This document shows positions 25,708 through 34,315 of a stretch of 64,000 bases of DNA, in pieces. Source of the DNA: an uncultured Clostridia bacterium. GTDB taxonomy: Bacteria; Bacillota; Clostridia; Christensenellales; Borkfalkiaceae. The notes beneath the pieces are model-generated. The model searched no databases. It worked only from the letters and a program-made list of their open reading frames with translations, and was not told the origin of the DNA. Within the stretch, counting starts at the first letter, position 1. Every line of letters begins with the position of its first letter. A program made the translations under genes and the position numbers. The stretch lies in the NCBI GenBank assembly GCA_949283125.1, contig CASDRK010000014.1:49690-113689 (forward strand), given 5' to 3'.

Positions 25708-28700
25708 TTAATTCTCCACATACAAAATACCGACGGCAAGTTTTATCGAAATAATATCACACCTGTCGATTTCGGTTTGCAAACTGACTTGTTTATCTTT
25801 GAAAGACTGCTCTAACCGTTCAAACTGCCCTTGGCGCATAATTCTGATCCGCTCGTTTGTGGTTTTAGAAAGTTGATTTTGGATAGCGCGAACCTGTCCT
25901 TGCTGGCTCGACACCAAACTTTCTAATTTGAACCTGATAATTTGTTGGGCTTCCGCAAAATATTTTTCCTTTTGGGCTTTCCATCTGGCAAAATGCAATT
26001 GCTCCAACTCATCATACGATGCGGAGTAAGGCTCGCCGTTATGATCGGAAGCCCCATATATCAGCCGCAACATTAAATTCGAGTCGATATTATCTGAAGT
26101 AATTACGACCAATTCATTATTAGGCTTTACTCCTTTATATTGCCATTCGTATACGATGAACGGATATCTACCCACAGGCAATTCGGTTGTTTTGACCATT
26201 AAATCGCATTGTACCGGATCATCGGCAAAACAATTGATGGCCTGTTTCACAAGCGGGTGAGTAGGCATAATAAAAGTCGTGTCTTGGTATTCGGTCGCAT
26301 ACTCGCCATCAAAGGTGATTTTTTCAAACGCCGTTTTGTTTGTCAAGTAGCTTTCCCATGCTTTATATACATGATTTGCCTGTCTGTCTAACGCTGAAAA
26401 ATCAGTTAGGAGAATACTTCTGTTTTCGGCGTTTAATCTTAACGTTTTTAACGTGCCCTCACCAAGAATATATTGCTTGTCAGCCCCAAGACGCTTTTCA
26501 AGATAAGTTTCCACAAGTTGAGCGATGGCTTGGGCACTTAAATGGATATTTGTTGCATCCTGCATTTCTTTCTTCATGACTTCTTCACTTAAATCCAAGC
26601 CAAAGAAAGCGTGTTTTTCTTCTTCCAAACGTTGTTGTTCCTGCATTTTTCGGATAGCGTTGTCTGCAATTTGCAACTCTTTTTTTGCTCTCTCCTCAGG
26701 ATTCAAAATATATTTTTCGACGATATTGTAAATCTCCTGCGTTACTTCGCCTAAAATTTCTTCACTGTCACCGATCGAGGAATTAAAAACGCCGATACGC
26801 GATAAACACCTGTCATAAATATCGCAGTCAATCGTTCCTTCCGTAATTATGTTGATTATGGAAATACTTTCGCTCTTTTGTCCGTTACGGTCGATTCGCC
26901 CGATTCTCTGTTCAATCGCCTGCGGATTCCATGGCAAGTCGTAGTTGATCAGGCAATCACAGAACTGATAGTCCAATCCTTCGCATCCGACCTCGGAGAA
27001 TAAAAGGACATCTAAAGAATCGTTCAATTGTCTGTCCGATTTGAACCTATCGCGTAAAATAACCCTCTCATCATCTTTCACGCCGCCGTGAATAATGCCA
27101 ACGCGGATTCCTTGCTCCGAAAGTTTTTCAAAAAGATATCGCAAAGTATGGCGAAAACTACTGAACACCATAACTTTATTGTTCTGCATAGATTGCTTAT
27201 TCTGAATTACTTTAATGAGTTCTTCAACTTTTGTGTCCTCATCACTCATATTTTCGGTAAATGCAAGCAATTTTTTAACGGCTTCAACGATTTGCGGAGC
27301 GGTCATCAATTCGGGGGAAGCCTCCGATACGTCCTGCCCCATATCGCCGTTATTGAAACCCAATTCGTCGAACCGCCGGGTCAATATATCTTCAAGGAAA
27401 GGGCGCAATCCGTGAATACAGCTTGAAGCTTGCCGCATAATCGTTGTCATCATAAAACGTATACCGCGATCGCCATGCAACTGAATCAATATGTTTGCCT
27501 GTATGCGGAGCAACTCATTATAGAGGGTAGCCTGGTCATCCGTAAATTTAACTTTGAGAGTTTCGGATTTTCTTACGGTAAATTCTCCGATATCTCTGCG
27601 TCGGGTACGGTTAATAATGCGGGCAAACGTATGGAGGCTTTCCACATCAGTAATCAATTTGACTCGTTCGCTTTGACTGATTGTGGTTTGCTGCAAAATA
27701 TTTATGGCGTTAAGATAAACGGGATTCCGTTTGAGAACGGAGGTTCCCCATTTTGTATTTCCGGCGTCAATTAAATTACTTAGAGCCTTTTTCTGCCAAT
27801 CGCAATCGTTACCGCGAATTGATTTTACCGCCTCGTTTATATAAGGATTTGGTTCAGACATATGCTCAAAACTTTCATAGTCATAAATCAAGTCGGGACG
27901 CAACATATGAAGCAGAACAAATAAATCTTTATCACCTAATTGAATCGGGGTAGCCGTCAGCATTACGATGCTTGCCGCATTCTCACAAAACATTTGCACG
28001 GCTTGATAGGCGTAAGTGTTTGGATTTTTTATATGGTGCGCTTCATCGATTATCACCAAATCAAATTTCGGAAACGGATTTAAGTCGGCAAAAGATTTTT
28101 TATTGAGTTTCTTCAATCCGTTTTCTGCGGTTCCGCATACTATCGCTTCATCAAAAAGAGAGTATGGAATGATGCATTTCGCATAATCATCGGGCCATTC
28201 TTCTTCAAGATAAGCCTCGTTTACACAGTAACGTAATTTCTCTCCGTCTATATGGACAAACTTTTCTCCGAATTTGTCTTTCAATTCATTTTGCCATTTC
28301 CTCTCTGTGATCAACGGACGAGGACAGATGACGAGAACAGACTTTATGTCAAAACGCGCTTCAAGTTCTTTGAGAATCAAACCTGCCTCAATCGTTTTTC
28401 CTACCCCAACGCCGTCAGCTATTAAAATGCGGGGGCTTTCAGATTTTATGATTTTTAATACAGGCCGGAATTGATAGGGTATATAATCAATTTTTGAGGA
28501 GTTGAGTGAGTATAAGGAGTTGATATTTGGATTCAGCAAAAGCCGAGCCGTAAAAAGAGAATTTACGTCCTTTGCGGTGTAATTTAAAGCTTCATTTTCT
28601 AGAATTGCGGGCCTGATTTGCTCTGGGTACAGACTTACCTTTTTACCATCAATAAGTGCAATATAACGACTGGAGTTATTATATTTTTCGACAGAAATAA

Positions 28701-28755
28701 TAGCCCCTATTTTTCCATTGTATTTTACTTCTATCGCGTCACCAATTTTAAACAT
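25708..28755 (-). CDS. SNF2/RapA-like DEAD/DEAH helicase
   Basis: A 1015-aa superfamily 2 translocase. An SH3-like module opens the protein (residues 1-50, KIGDAIEVKYNGKIGAI). Motif I is GVGVGKTIEAG (about 112-122), motif II DEAHH, motif III LTATPIQ, and the C-terminal RecA lobe has EVGCEGLDYQFC, motif V, and QRIGRIDRNGQ, motif VI. A coiled-coil EEQ-rich region and a long unassigned tail follow. The layout resembles RapA and the SNF2 proteins of defence islands such as DISARM DrmD. GAGGAAC precedes the ATG. It is first in a run with the GHKL ATPase (1-nt gap) and the recombinase (17-nt gap). A palindrome at 28790-28810 lies upstream. Confidence 0.92.
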   Translation of the reverse strand: MFKIGDAIEVKYNGKIGAIISVEKYNNSSRYIALIDGKKVSLYPEQIRPAILENEALNYTAKDVNSLFTARLLLNPNINSLYSLNSSKIDYIPYQFRPVLKIIKSESPRILIADGVGVGKTIEAGLILKELEARFDIKSVLVICPRPLITERKWQNELKDKFGEKFVHIDGEKLRYCVNEAYLEEEWPDDYAKCIIPYSLFDEAIVCGTAENGLKKLNKKSFADLNPFPKFDLVIIDEAHHIKNPNTYAYQAVQMFCENAASIVMLTATPIQLGDKDLFVLLHMLRPDLIYDYESFEHMSEPNPYINEAVKSIRGNDCDWQKKALSNLIDAGNTKWGTSVLKRNPVYLNAINILQQTTISQSERVKLITDVESLHTFARIINRTRRRDIGEFTVRKSETLKVKFTDDQATLYNELLRIQANILIQLHGDRGIRFMMTTIMRQASSCIHGLRPFLEDILTRRFDELGFNNGDMGQDVSEASPELMTAPQIVEAVKKLLAFTENMSDEDTKVEELIKVIQNKQSMQNNKVMVFSSFRHTLRYLFEKLSEQGIRVGIIHGGVKDDERVILRDRFKSDRQLNDSLDVLLFSEVGCEGLDYQFCDCLINYDLPWNPQAIEQRIGRIDRNGQKSESISIINIITEGTIDCDIYDRCLSRIGVFNSSIGDSEEILGEVTQEIYNIVEKYILNPEERAKKELQIADNAIRKMQEQQRLEEEKHAFFGLDLSEEVMKKEMQDATNIHLSAQAIAQLVETYLEKRLGADKQYILGEGTLKTLRLNAENRSILLTDFSALDRQANHVYKAWESYLTNKTAFEKITFDGEYATEYQDTTFIMPTHPLVKQAINCFADDPVQCDLMVKTTELPVGRYPFIVYEWQYKGVKPNNELVVITSDNIDSNLMLRLIYGASDHNGEPYSASYDELEQLHFARWKAQKEKYFAEAQQIIRFKLESLVSSQQGQVRAIQNQLSKTTNERIRIMRQGQFERLEQSFKDKQVSLQTEIDRCDIISIKLAVGILYVEN

Positions 28756-28789
28756 GATTAGTTCCTCGATTTTTATATTAGCACATAAT

Positions 28790-28810
28790 ATATGACAGAA
28801 ATAGTCATAT
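28790..28810. promoter_or_regulatory. palindrome upstream of the helicase gene
   Basis: ATATGAC (28790-28796) and GTCATAT (28804-28810) are perfect inverted arms 7 nt apart, lying 35 nt before the helicase ATG. It may be an operator or a weak terminator for the DUF4143 gene. No consensus promoter was found here. Confidence 0.35.
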
Positions 28811-28823
28811 ATAAAAAATTTTT

Positions 28824-30113
28824 TTACAAATCCAAACTATTTTGGTCGAGCAAAAAGTTTATAAGCCCAATTGTTACAATGCCTTCCTCGTCGGTCTGGG
28901 GGCGGATATTGTCCTTTACTACGACGATTTTTTTGAAGGAATCGCCCACTTTGATGAGCGAACGCTTTTCCTGCCGCAATTTTTCTTCGGTGGGCATTTC
29001 ATAGGCAGACTGAATATAATACTTCTTGCTGCCCTTGTTGGCAACGAAATCAATTTCAAGCTGCTTTAACTTACGCTTACCGTCGATTGTCTCTTTACTC
29101 TCCACAACGCCGACGTCAACTGAATAGCCGCGCACTTTCAGTTCATTGAAGATGACGTTCTCCATAATGTGGTTTTCTTCCACCTGCCTGAAATTGAGGC
29201 GGGCATTGCGCAAGCCCACGTCTGCCATGTAATATTTGAGCGGCGTTTCAAAGTATTTTTTGCCCTTTACGTCGTAACGCTTGGCGCCATCGAAAAGAAA
29301 GGCGTCAGTAAGATAGCCCAGGTAATTTTTTGCCGTAACATCGCTTATCGACTTGCCCTTGATACTTTTAAGTGTATCGGAAATCTTTTTGGGGTTGGTA
29401 AGCGAGCCGATAGCAGAACACAGAAAATCGACGATAGAGTCCATCTCGTCGGGATATTGAACGTGGTTGCGCTCGACTATGTCAGAGAGATAGACCTTTG
29501 ACATGAGTGTTTTAAGGTATTCGATTTTTTGCTCTTCGGTATTGCGTTCAAAGAGGGCAGGCATACCTCCATATAAATGATACTCGTCCCAGGCATCGTA
29601 TTTATCACCGCCCTTGGCGGAGTAAAACTCGCTGAATGACAAAGGATAGACTCTTACTTCGTCGCCTCTGCCGCGGAATTCGGTTAAAATATCGCTCGAC
29701 AAAAACTTGGAATTGCTGCCTGTAACATACACGTCAAGATTTTTTTTGTATAGGTAGCCGTTCAGAACTGTTTCAAATGAGCCAAGTTGCTGAACTTCAT
29801 CCAAAAGCAGATAATACTTTCCGTCGTCGGTCAATTTTCTCTTGATATAGGCAGAAAACTTGTGCGGGTCAACTTTGCGCTTGTTCTCTGCGAGGTCAAG
29901 CATGTTCTCCCCGATTTTTTCGAGGTCGTCCTCCGAATCAAAGGCAAATTTTATAATATGCCCCTTGTCAATGCCCTGCTGCAAGAGGTACTCCCCGAAA
30001 ATATCAAAGAGCAGCACCGATTTACCGCAGCGGCGGATGCCTGTGATGACCTTGATTGAACCGTTATTCGTTCTGTCGATAAGCCTTTGTAAGTACAAAT
30101 CGCGCTTAATCAT
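28824..30113 (-). CDS. AAA ATPase with DUF4143 domain
   Basis: A 429-aa protein of the AAA_14/DUF4143 family. Walker A is GIRRCGKSVLL (about residues 24-34), Walker B YYLLLDEVQQL, and sensor TGSNSKFL follows. The C-terminal DUF4143 part ends with a PD-(D/E)XK-like core LEIDFVANKG...YYIQSAY, suggesting a restriction-nuclease-type fold. These proteins are common in anaerobes and often sit in mobile or defence regions, but function is not established. It has its own promoter and ends 68 nt before the helicase gene. An operator-like TGGACGTGTCCA palindrome (30141-30152) sits between -10 box and gene. Confidence 0.85.
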   Translation of the reverse strand: MIKRDLYLQRLIDRTNNGSIKVITGIRRCGKSVLLFDIFGEYLLQQGIDKGHIIKFAFDSEDDLEKIGENMLDLAENKRKVDPHKFSAYIKRKLTDDGKYYLLLDEVQQLGSFETVLNGYLYKKNLDVYVTGSNSKFLSSDILTEFRGRGDEVRVYPLSFSEFYSAKGGDKYDAWDEYHLYGGMPALFERNTEEQKIEYLKTLMSKVYLSDIVERNHVQYPDEMDSIVDFLCSAIGSLTNPKKISDTLKSIKGKSISDVTAKNYLGYLTDAFLFDGAKRYDVKGKKYFETPLKYYMADVGLRNARLNFRQVEENHIMENVIFNELKVRGYSVDVGVVESKETIDGKRKLKQLEIDFVANKGSKKYYIQSAYEMPTEEKLRQEKRSLIKVGDSFKKIVVVKDNIRPQTDEEGIVTIGLINFLLDQNSLDL

Positions 30114-30140
30114 AGCAGCCTCACCCTCAATAGAAATTAT

Positions 30141-30201
30141 TGGACGTGTCCACTTTTTTCAAAGTTATTTCTATTATAGCGCAGTTTTAAGTTTTCGTCA
30201 A
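30141..30201 (-). promoter_or_regulatory. promoter and palindrome of the DUF4143 ATPase gene
   Basis: On the minus strand TTGACG (30196-30201), 17 bp, TATAAT (30173-30178). The palindrome TGGACGTGTCCA (30141-30152) lies downstream of the start site and could be a repressor operator. Confidence 0.65.
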
Positions 30202-30256
30202 GGGGCTACAAGAAAATATTAGAATGAAAATATGCAAACATATGTTCTTATTTTTC

Positions 30257-30285
30257 TTGACAACGCCGCGTCCATATGATATAAT
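30257..30285 (+). promoter_or_regulatory. perfect consensus promoter driving the relaxase leader
   Basis: TTGACA (30257-30262), 17 bp, TATAAT (30280-30285). It fires rightward into about 780 nt without a substantial gene before mobV. Confidence 0.85.
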
Positions 30286-30472
30286 GCAAGAGTATAGGCG
30301 GAAAGCTGCCTGTACTCTTTTATCATGCCGTAGAAGCGGCATGAAGGGATCTCCTTGAACTGAGGAAAGTTGCGCGGAAGGGATACGTTCCGCGTGTGCG
30401 GAGCAAGTTCTCCGCGATGTTTTCAGCGCATCATGCGCCGCACCCGAGCCGTCTGAAAGACGAGCGATGACA

Positions 30473-30507
30473 GGCTTTTATAGTTATACCCATTTTTTAG
30501 GAAATAC
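30473..30507 (+). repeat. imperfect direct repeat, copy A
   Basis: GGCTTTTATAGTTATACCC then ATTTTTTAGGAAATAC. Copy B at 30544-30577 shares GGCTTTTATAG, the TAC core, the T run and GGAAA. Confidence 0.55.
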
Positions 30508-30543
30508 GCTGTTGTCATTGCAAGTTCAAGAACGCGCCGTGAT

Positions 30544-30577
30544 GGGCTTTTATAGGTGTACGCTTTTTTTCGGAAAG
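30544..30577 (+). repeat. imperfect direct repeat, copy B
   Basis: GGCTTTTATAGGTGTACGC then TTTTTTTCGGAAAGT, about 71 bp after copy A. The T runs after short stems may act as attenuators. Confidence 0.55.
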
Positions 30578-30982
30578 TATGGCCCTCAGCGATGGAAACA
30601 TCCTCACAACTTAACAGAATGGTTGACCACCATAGAGCAATGAGGAGTTGCTAAATAAGGTACAAGTCGGTGATTACTTCAAAGGTGTCAGCGACTTTTT
30701 TATGCCCTTTTTCAGTTATCACACCCATACCTCTTCGGCGTGGGTTAAAGATAGAAAATAGAATTCCGGAGGAAAGTTATGAGAGAGCAAATGACAATCA
30801 GACCGCCATAGAAAGGAAAGCAAACGGCAAGCAACCGCTGCAAAACGGCAAGCAAAAACTGTTTTACTTTTAGGGCTCCCGCAAAAGATTGCGCAGCAAG
30901 ATTTTGTGGGAAGAGGAGGCACAACGGAGTGAAATGTGCGGCGACGCTTGCGACGCTGCACGGGACGCGAAGTTTGTGCCAA

Positions 30983-31008
30983 CGAAAGTATAGCCCACTA
31001 TACTTCGT
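30983..31008 (-). other. oriT: origin of transfer, pMV158/MobV type
   Basis: An inverted repeat AAGTATAG (30986-30993), loop CCCA, CTATACTT (30998-31005). On the minus strand it reads GAAGTATAGTGGGCTATACT, which matches by memory the MobM nick hairpin of pMV158 (AAGTATAGTG then TG then TTATACTTT); the nick would follow TAGTG. It lies 60 nt upstream of the MobV relaxase, the usual place. Confidence 0.8.
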
Positions 31009-31067
31009 GCCGAAGTTTAGTGGGCTCTGCGAGGCTTTTAATCAAGAAATAATAGGAGGTGAAAATC

Positions 31068-32141
31068 ATAAGCTACTTAGTTTGTCACATGGAGAAGTAT
31101 CACAAGACGGACATTGCGCCCGTCGAAAATGAAAATGAGCGCGACGAAACCTATCAGGCGGTCAACCCGCAGATAGACTTCACGCGCACGCGGAGCAATT
31201 ACAACATTATCCAACGGCAGCGGTCGTACACGCAATTTATCAACGATAAGATTGAAGCTCTCGACCTGCCAACGAAAGTACGCAAGGACGCCGTGCTTAT
31301 GTGTTCTTTCGTTGTGGGTTCGGACAGAGAATTTTTCAGTAGCCTATTGCCGGGTGAGCAACAGCAATTCTTTGTTGATTGCACCCGCTTCTTTGCAGAG
31401 CGATACGGCGAGGAGAACATTATCTCGGCTGTCGTTCACATGGACGAAACCACGCCGCACCTGCATCTGAATTTAATTCCTATTTCCGACGGCAGATTGT
31501 GTGCAAAAACTCTCTTTGACAGAAAAGAATTACAGAACTTGCAGACGGACTTTCATTCCGTCGTGGGAAAGAAATGGAGCTTGCAGCGCGGCAAAGAGGG
31601 GAGTCAAGCAAAGCATCTCGACACGGCAGCTTACAAGTTAAAGAAGATGAGCGAAGAAACGGCTGCCGCAGAAGAGCGTAAAGCTGTTGCCGAACAAGCA
31701 GCGACGAGTGCAGAACAACGGCAAGTCCACGCCGAACAGAAAACTCAACAGCTTGAAGATAGACAGAAACAGCTTCAACGCGATACCGCTCCACTACAAG
31801 CCGCTGCCGAGGTTTTGCTGGAATACTCGGACGGAAGGAGCAAGCTCAATAAAAGGGACTTGCCCGTCATCGCGGCAGAAGTCGCAAAGCTCAGAGCAGA
31901 GAACGGTCAACTCGAAGAACGGTTACAAATCAGCGCGCGCGACCAAAGCGACGTGTTTACGCTCTATCAAAAGACGGAGCGAGAAAAGCAGGCACTTCAA
32001 AGCGACGCCGACGTTCTGCGCGAGATAAGAGAACACGCGCCCGACAAGTTGCAAGAAGTTATGGAAACGGTCAGACAGCGCAAGCTGGACAAGTACCGCC
32101 CCAAGCCCTTCAAGTCGTCAGGCAATCATTGGAGCAAGTAA
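31068..32141 (+). CDS. MobV-family relaxase (plasmid recombination/mobilization protein)
   Basis: A 357-aa (or 350-aa) relaxase that nicks oriT and leads the DNA strand into the recipient. The catalytic His-rich motif III is HMDETTPHLHLN (about residue 130), preceded by FTRTRSNYN. The C-terminal half is a long Gln/Glu/Ala-rich coiled coil (about 190-330). AGGAGG (31054-31059) is followed at 8-nt spacing by ATA AGC TAC, where homologues begin MSY; so the start seems to be a mutated ATG. ATG at 31089 (MEKYHKTD) is the nearest standard start but has no ribosome site. A GTG at 31059 falls inside the ribosome site itself. A small accessory gene follows. Confidence 0.88.
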   Translation: MSYLVCHMEKYHKTDIAPVENENERDETYQAVNPQIDFTRTRSNYNIIQRQRSYTQFINDKIEALDLPTKVRKDAVLMCSFVVGSDREFFSSLLPGEQQQFFVDCTRFFAERYGEENIISAVVHMDETTPHLHLNLIPISDGRLCAKTLFDRKELQNLQTDFHSVVGKKWSLQRGKEGSQAKHLDTAAYKLKKMSEETAAAEERKAVAEQAATSAEQRQVHAEQKTQQLEDRQKQLQRDTAPLQAAAEVLLEYSDGRSKLNKRDLPVIAAEVAKLRAENGQLEERLQISARDQSDVFTLYQKTEREKQALQSDADVLREIREHAPDKLQEVMETVRQRKLDKYRPKPFKSSGNHWSK

Positions 32142-32200
32142 AACTGAATAAGCGCTATAAAGGAGGAAATGTTATCGAACAGACTACATAACAACGGGGG

Positions 32201-32383
32201 ATGGCGAGAAATAGACATGAAACAGGCATACAAAATAGCGAGTTTGATTCGCTCGCACGATTTCTGCTGCCCGTTATACGCTCATTTATGGCTGATGAAA
32301 GCAATCAGCGAGAGTTTGAGGCGTGGCGAGCCGAAAGGCAATCACAACTGAATACACAACTTAATAGCCGAAAGTCTGATTGA
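32201..32383 (+). CDS. small accessory protein of the mobilization module
   Basis: A 60-aa protein. The phrase GIQNSEFDSLARFLLPVIRS followed by an acidic EFEAWRAE resembles small conserved proteins found behind MobV relaxases in gut Firmicutes elements. An AGGAGG at 32161 is far upstream, and the reading frame has a TAA at 32189, so the N terminus may have been eroded or the gene frameshifted. A competing 60-codon frame begins at 32169 but looks less protein-like. Function unknown. Confidence 0.5.
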   Translation: MARNRHETGIQNSEFDSLARFLLPVIRSFMADESNQREFEAWRAERQSQLNTQLNSRKSD

Positions 32384-32530
32384 ACCCATACGGACACAGA
32401 CTACCGTTAAATGAGTACGGTGACGACCGCGAAAGAACGCGGTATATAAATACATATATTTTCATTTACAATCTCATTTACAACCTGTAGAAGGTTATGT
32501 CGAAAGTAATAAACCTTGAATAACGACAAA
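32384..32530. other. intergenic spacer without recognised feature
   Basis: No gene is supported. CATTTACAA occurs twice about 11 nt apart near 32464-32484. The stretch is AT-rich and ends in the terminator at 32531. Confidence 0.4.
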
Positions 32531-32573
32531 GCAGCTTGTGCTTCATCCAAAGTACAAGCTGCTTAATTTTTAC
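32531..32573. terminator. bidirectional terminator
   Basis: AAGCAGCTTGT (32531-32541) pairs with ACAAGCTGCTT (32556-32566). AATTTTT follows on the plus strand and TTTGTCGTTATT on the minus, so it can end both the mobilization operon and the OLD gene. Confidence 0.75.
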
Positions 32574-34183
32574 ATTCTTTGAAATATGACCTGCTTTAAT
32601 TCCTCATATACAGCGGTATCTTTTGTCACATATTTAGATAGATTTTTCTTGAATGTGTCCTTATTAACGCTAACAGTTAATCCACAAAAGTTTTTAATTC
32701 TGCCAGTTGCATCTTTTAAATTTTGATTTACTATATCAGTAACAAATAAATCATATGAACCTTCATCAAATTTTGATTCAACATCTGCACAATATTTTTT
32801 TAAAATTTCCTTGTCATACAAATAATTTTCAATCTCAAATCTTTTTAAAACTCGATGATTGTTTGGATTATTACTTAAATAGCTCAATCTACTTTTTTCA
32901 TCAGTAATTTTACCTGACGCCATGTCTCTATCTTTTAAGACTAACACATTTAACTCAGGAAATACTTTAGTCAATATTAATATGGCAATTTGACTTCTTT
33001 GATCAAGTTCCGTATTCCCCCCACTAGACACAAAGAGAACATCAGGGAACTCTTGATTAAAAATAGTATTATATACCTCAGCATCTAAACCTTGCTCCTC
33101 ACCTCCTTGTTTAGGTTTATCTTTGCCTTCACAATATATAATAGTTTTAGGACATATCAAGTTGCACAAATCGTCTAATGCTGTTGCAAAGAGACGTTGC
33201 CACATGGCTCTACTTGAAACGGCTGGATAAAGAATATAAGATTTTGATGCCCATTGATTAGAAGGATCAAATTCTATAATTTGAGACTGTTCCTTTAATT
33301 CGTTTTGAATAGCACGAAGAAATCCAATACTATGAGTTGCAATCCAAATTTGACAATCATTAGGAATCAACTTATTGATTTCACTAAGAAGAGCCCTTTG
33401 AATGGCTGTACTCAAGTGTAATTCAGGCTCATCAATTAAATAGATAGAGTCCGTATAAGAATCTCTTCGTAAATATAAGTCTAATAACAAATCAACAACT
33501 TCTTTTTCTCCCGCTGAGAGTACATTGTATTCAAATTTTATAGGAGAATCCTTTTTTTGAAAGTAAAGGGACCCCTCATCACCATTGACGTTACCCAAAC
33601 TAACTAACGTTAAATCAAGGCACGCATTTAGAGATTTATTCAACTCTCCTAAAATGTGTTCTTTTGTCTCGCTAGGTCTTGCATCATGCTCCTCCATATA
33701 TGAGTTATATTTAGCAAGTAATCTACGATATCCTTCCTCAATCCTTTGGTCAATATCTGATGCTGAAGAAGCACCATAATTGTTTTTTAGAATGTCAGAT
33801 ACTGCCCTAGTCTCTTTTATTTTTAAAGATGCGTTATACCTAAACGAGCTTCTAAAACTAAATACACTTCTTTCTTTCCCCTTTTTCTGTAAAGCCATAT
33901 TTACATTAGAAAAATCCCCATTAGTAAATTCAATATGTACATTTTCAGAACCTACATTTGGGCTTTGAACTAGCGAATGATAGTGATAATCATAATTATT
34001 TTTGCTAGAACCAATAGTTCCAATGTATTGTTGGGCTAAAAAAATCATTGCATCAAACACACTACTTTTCCCGCAACCATTTGGACCGACTAAAGCTATA
34101 AGTCTTTTAGGCGAGGGTCCTAAGTCTATAGTTAAATCATGAAACCGCTTATAATCTTTTAGATGAACTTTTCTAATGTACAT
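32570..34183 (-). CDS. OLD-family ATPase/Toprim nuclease
   Basis: A 537-aa protein. The N-terminal ABC-type ATPase has Walker A VGPNGCGKSSVFD (about residues 33-45), signature LSAGEKEV, Walker B IYLIDEPELHL and the switch His in IATHS. The C-terminal half carries Toprim hallmarks: the Glu in IIYCEGK and the acidic LKDRD. This is the class 1 OLD architecture (overcoming lysogenization defect), single-gene nucleases with anti-phage activity in several cases; PARIS AriA and Gabija GajA are relatives. No partner gene is adjacent, though it lies in the same island as the helicase/ATPase pair. AT-rich. The start has only a weak GGTGA site. Confidence 0.85.
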   Translation of the reverse strand: MYIRKVHLKDYKRFHDLTIDLGPSPKRLIALVGPNGCGKSSVFDAMIFLAQQYIGTIGSSKNNYDYHYHSLVQSPNVGSENVHIEFTNGDFSNVNMALQKKGKERSVFSFRSSFRYNASLKIKETRAVSDILKNNYGASSASDIDQRIEEGYRRLLAKYNSYMEEHDARPSETKEHILGELNKSLNACLDLTLVSLGNVNGDEGSLYFQKKDSPIKFEYNVLSAGEKEVVDLLLDLYLRRDSYTDSIYLIDEPELHLSTAIQRALLSEINKLIPNDCQIWIATHSIGFLRAIQNELKEQSQIIEFDPSNQWASKSYILYPAVSSRAMWQRLFATALDDLCNLICPKTIIYCEGKDKPKQGGEEQGLDAEVYNTIFNQEFPDVLFVSSGGNTELDQRSQIAILILTKVFPELNVLVLKDRDMASGKITDEKSRLSYLSNNPNNHRVLKRFEIENYLYDKEILKKYCADVESKFDEGSYDLFVTDIVNQNLKDATGRIKNFCGLTVSVNKDTFKKNLSKYVTKDTAVYEELKQVIFQRM

Positions 34184-34267
34184 GTCTTCACCAGTATTGA
34201 TTTATTTTTATTTATTTTACTTTATTTTAATAAAAAAAACAAGAATTTAAAGTCTTAAATATACGAT

Positions 34268-34307
34268 AAAGGCGAATCCGTCTCCTAATGGAAACGGGTT
34301 CGCCTTT
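34268..34307 (-). terminator. terminator of tRNA-Glu
   Basis: A 14-bp stem (34268-34281 with 34294-34307, one G-U) lies just after the tRNA on the minus strand. The T tail is short (TTTATCG). Confidence 0.65.
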
Positions 34308-34315
34308 AACTTGTT

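Larger units (their letters stand above)
30286..30780 (+). ncRNA. structured untranslated leader or regulatory RNA, uncharacterized
   Basis: No supported gene lies here. The predicted transcript contains a chain of short perfect hairpins, among them CATGCCG/CGGCATG (about 30326-30344), CGCGGAA/TTCCGCG (about 30375-30397), GCGGAG/CTCCGC (about 30400-30416), GCGCA/TGCGC and CGTCT/AGACG, followed by two imperfect direct repeats. A 10-codon open frame with a good GGAGGAAAG site begins at 30780. The arrangement suggests a cis-regulatory leader or plasmid-type control RNA; its class is not recognised. Confidence 0.4.
20965..34250. mobile_element. integrated mobilizable island with candidate defence genes
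   Basis: Roughly 13.3 kb with composition unlike the surroundings (the ATPase, helicase and OLD genes are AT-rich). It holds a large serine recombinase at one end, a MobV relaxase with oriT in the middle, and abuts the terminator of tRNA-Glu at the other end. There are no conjugation (mating-pair) genes, so it would need a helper. Differing base composition of its modules suggests assembly from more than one source. Exact ends are not determined; boundaries given are my best estimate. Confidence 0.65.
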
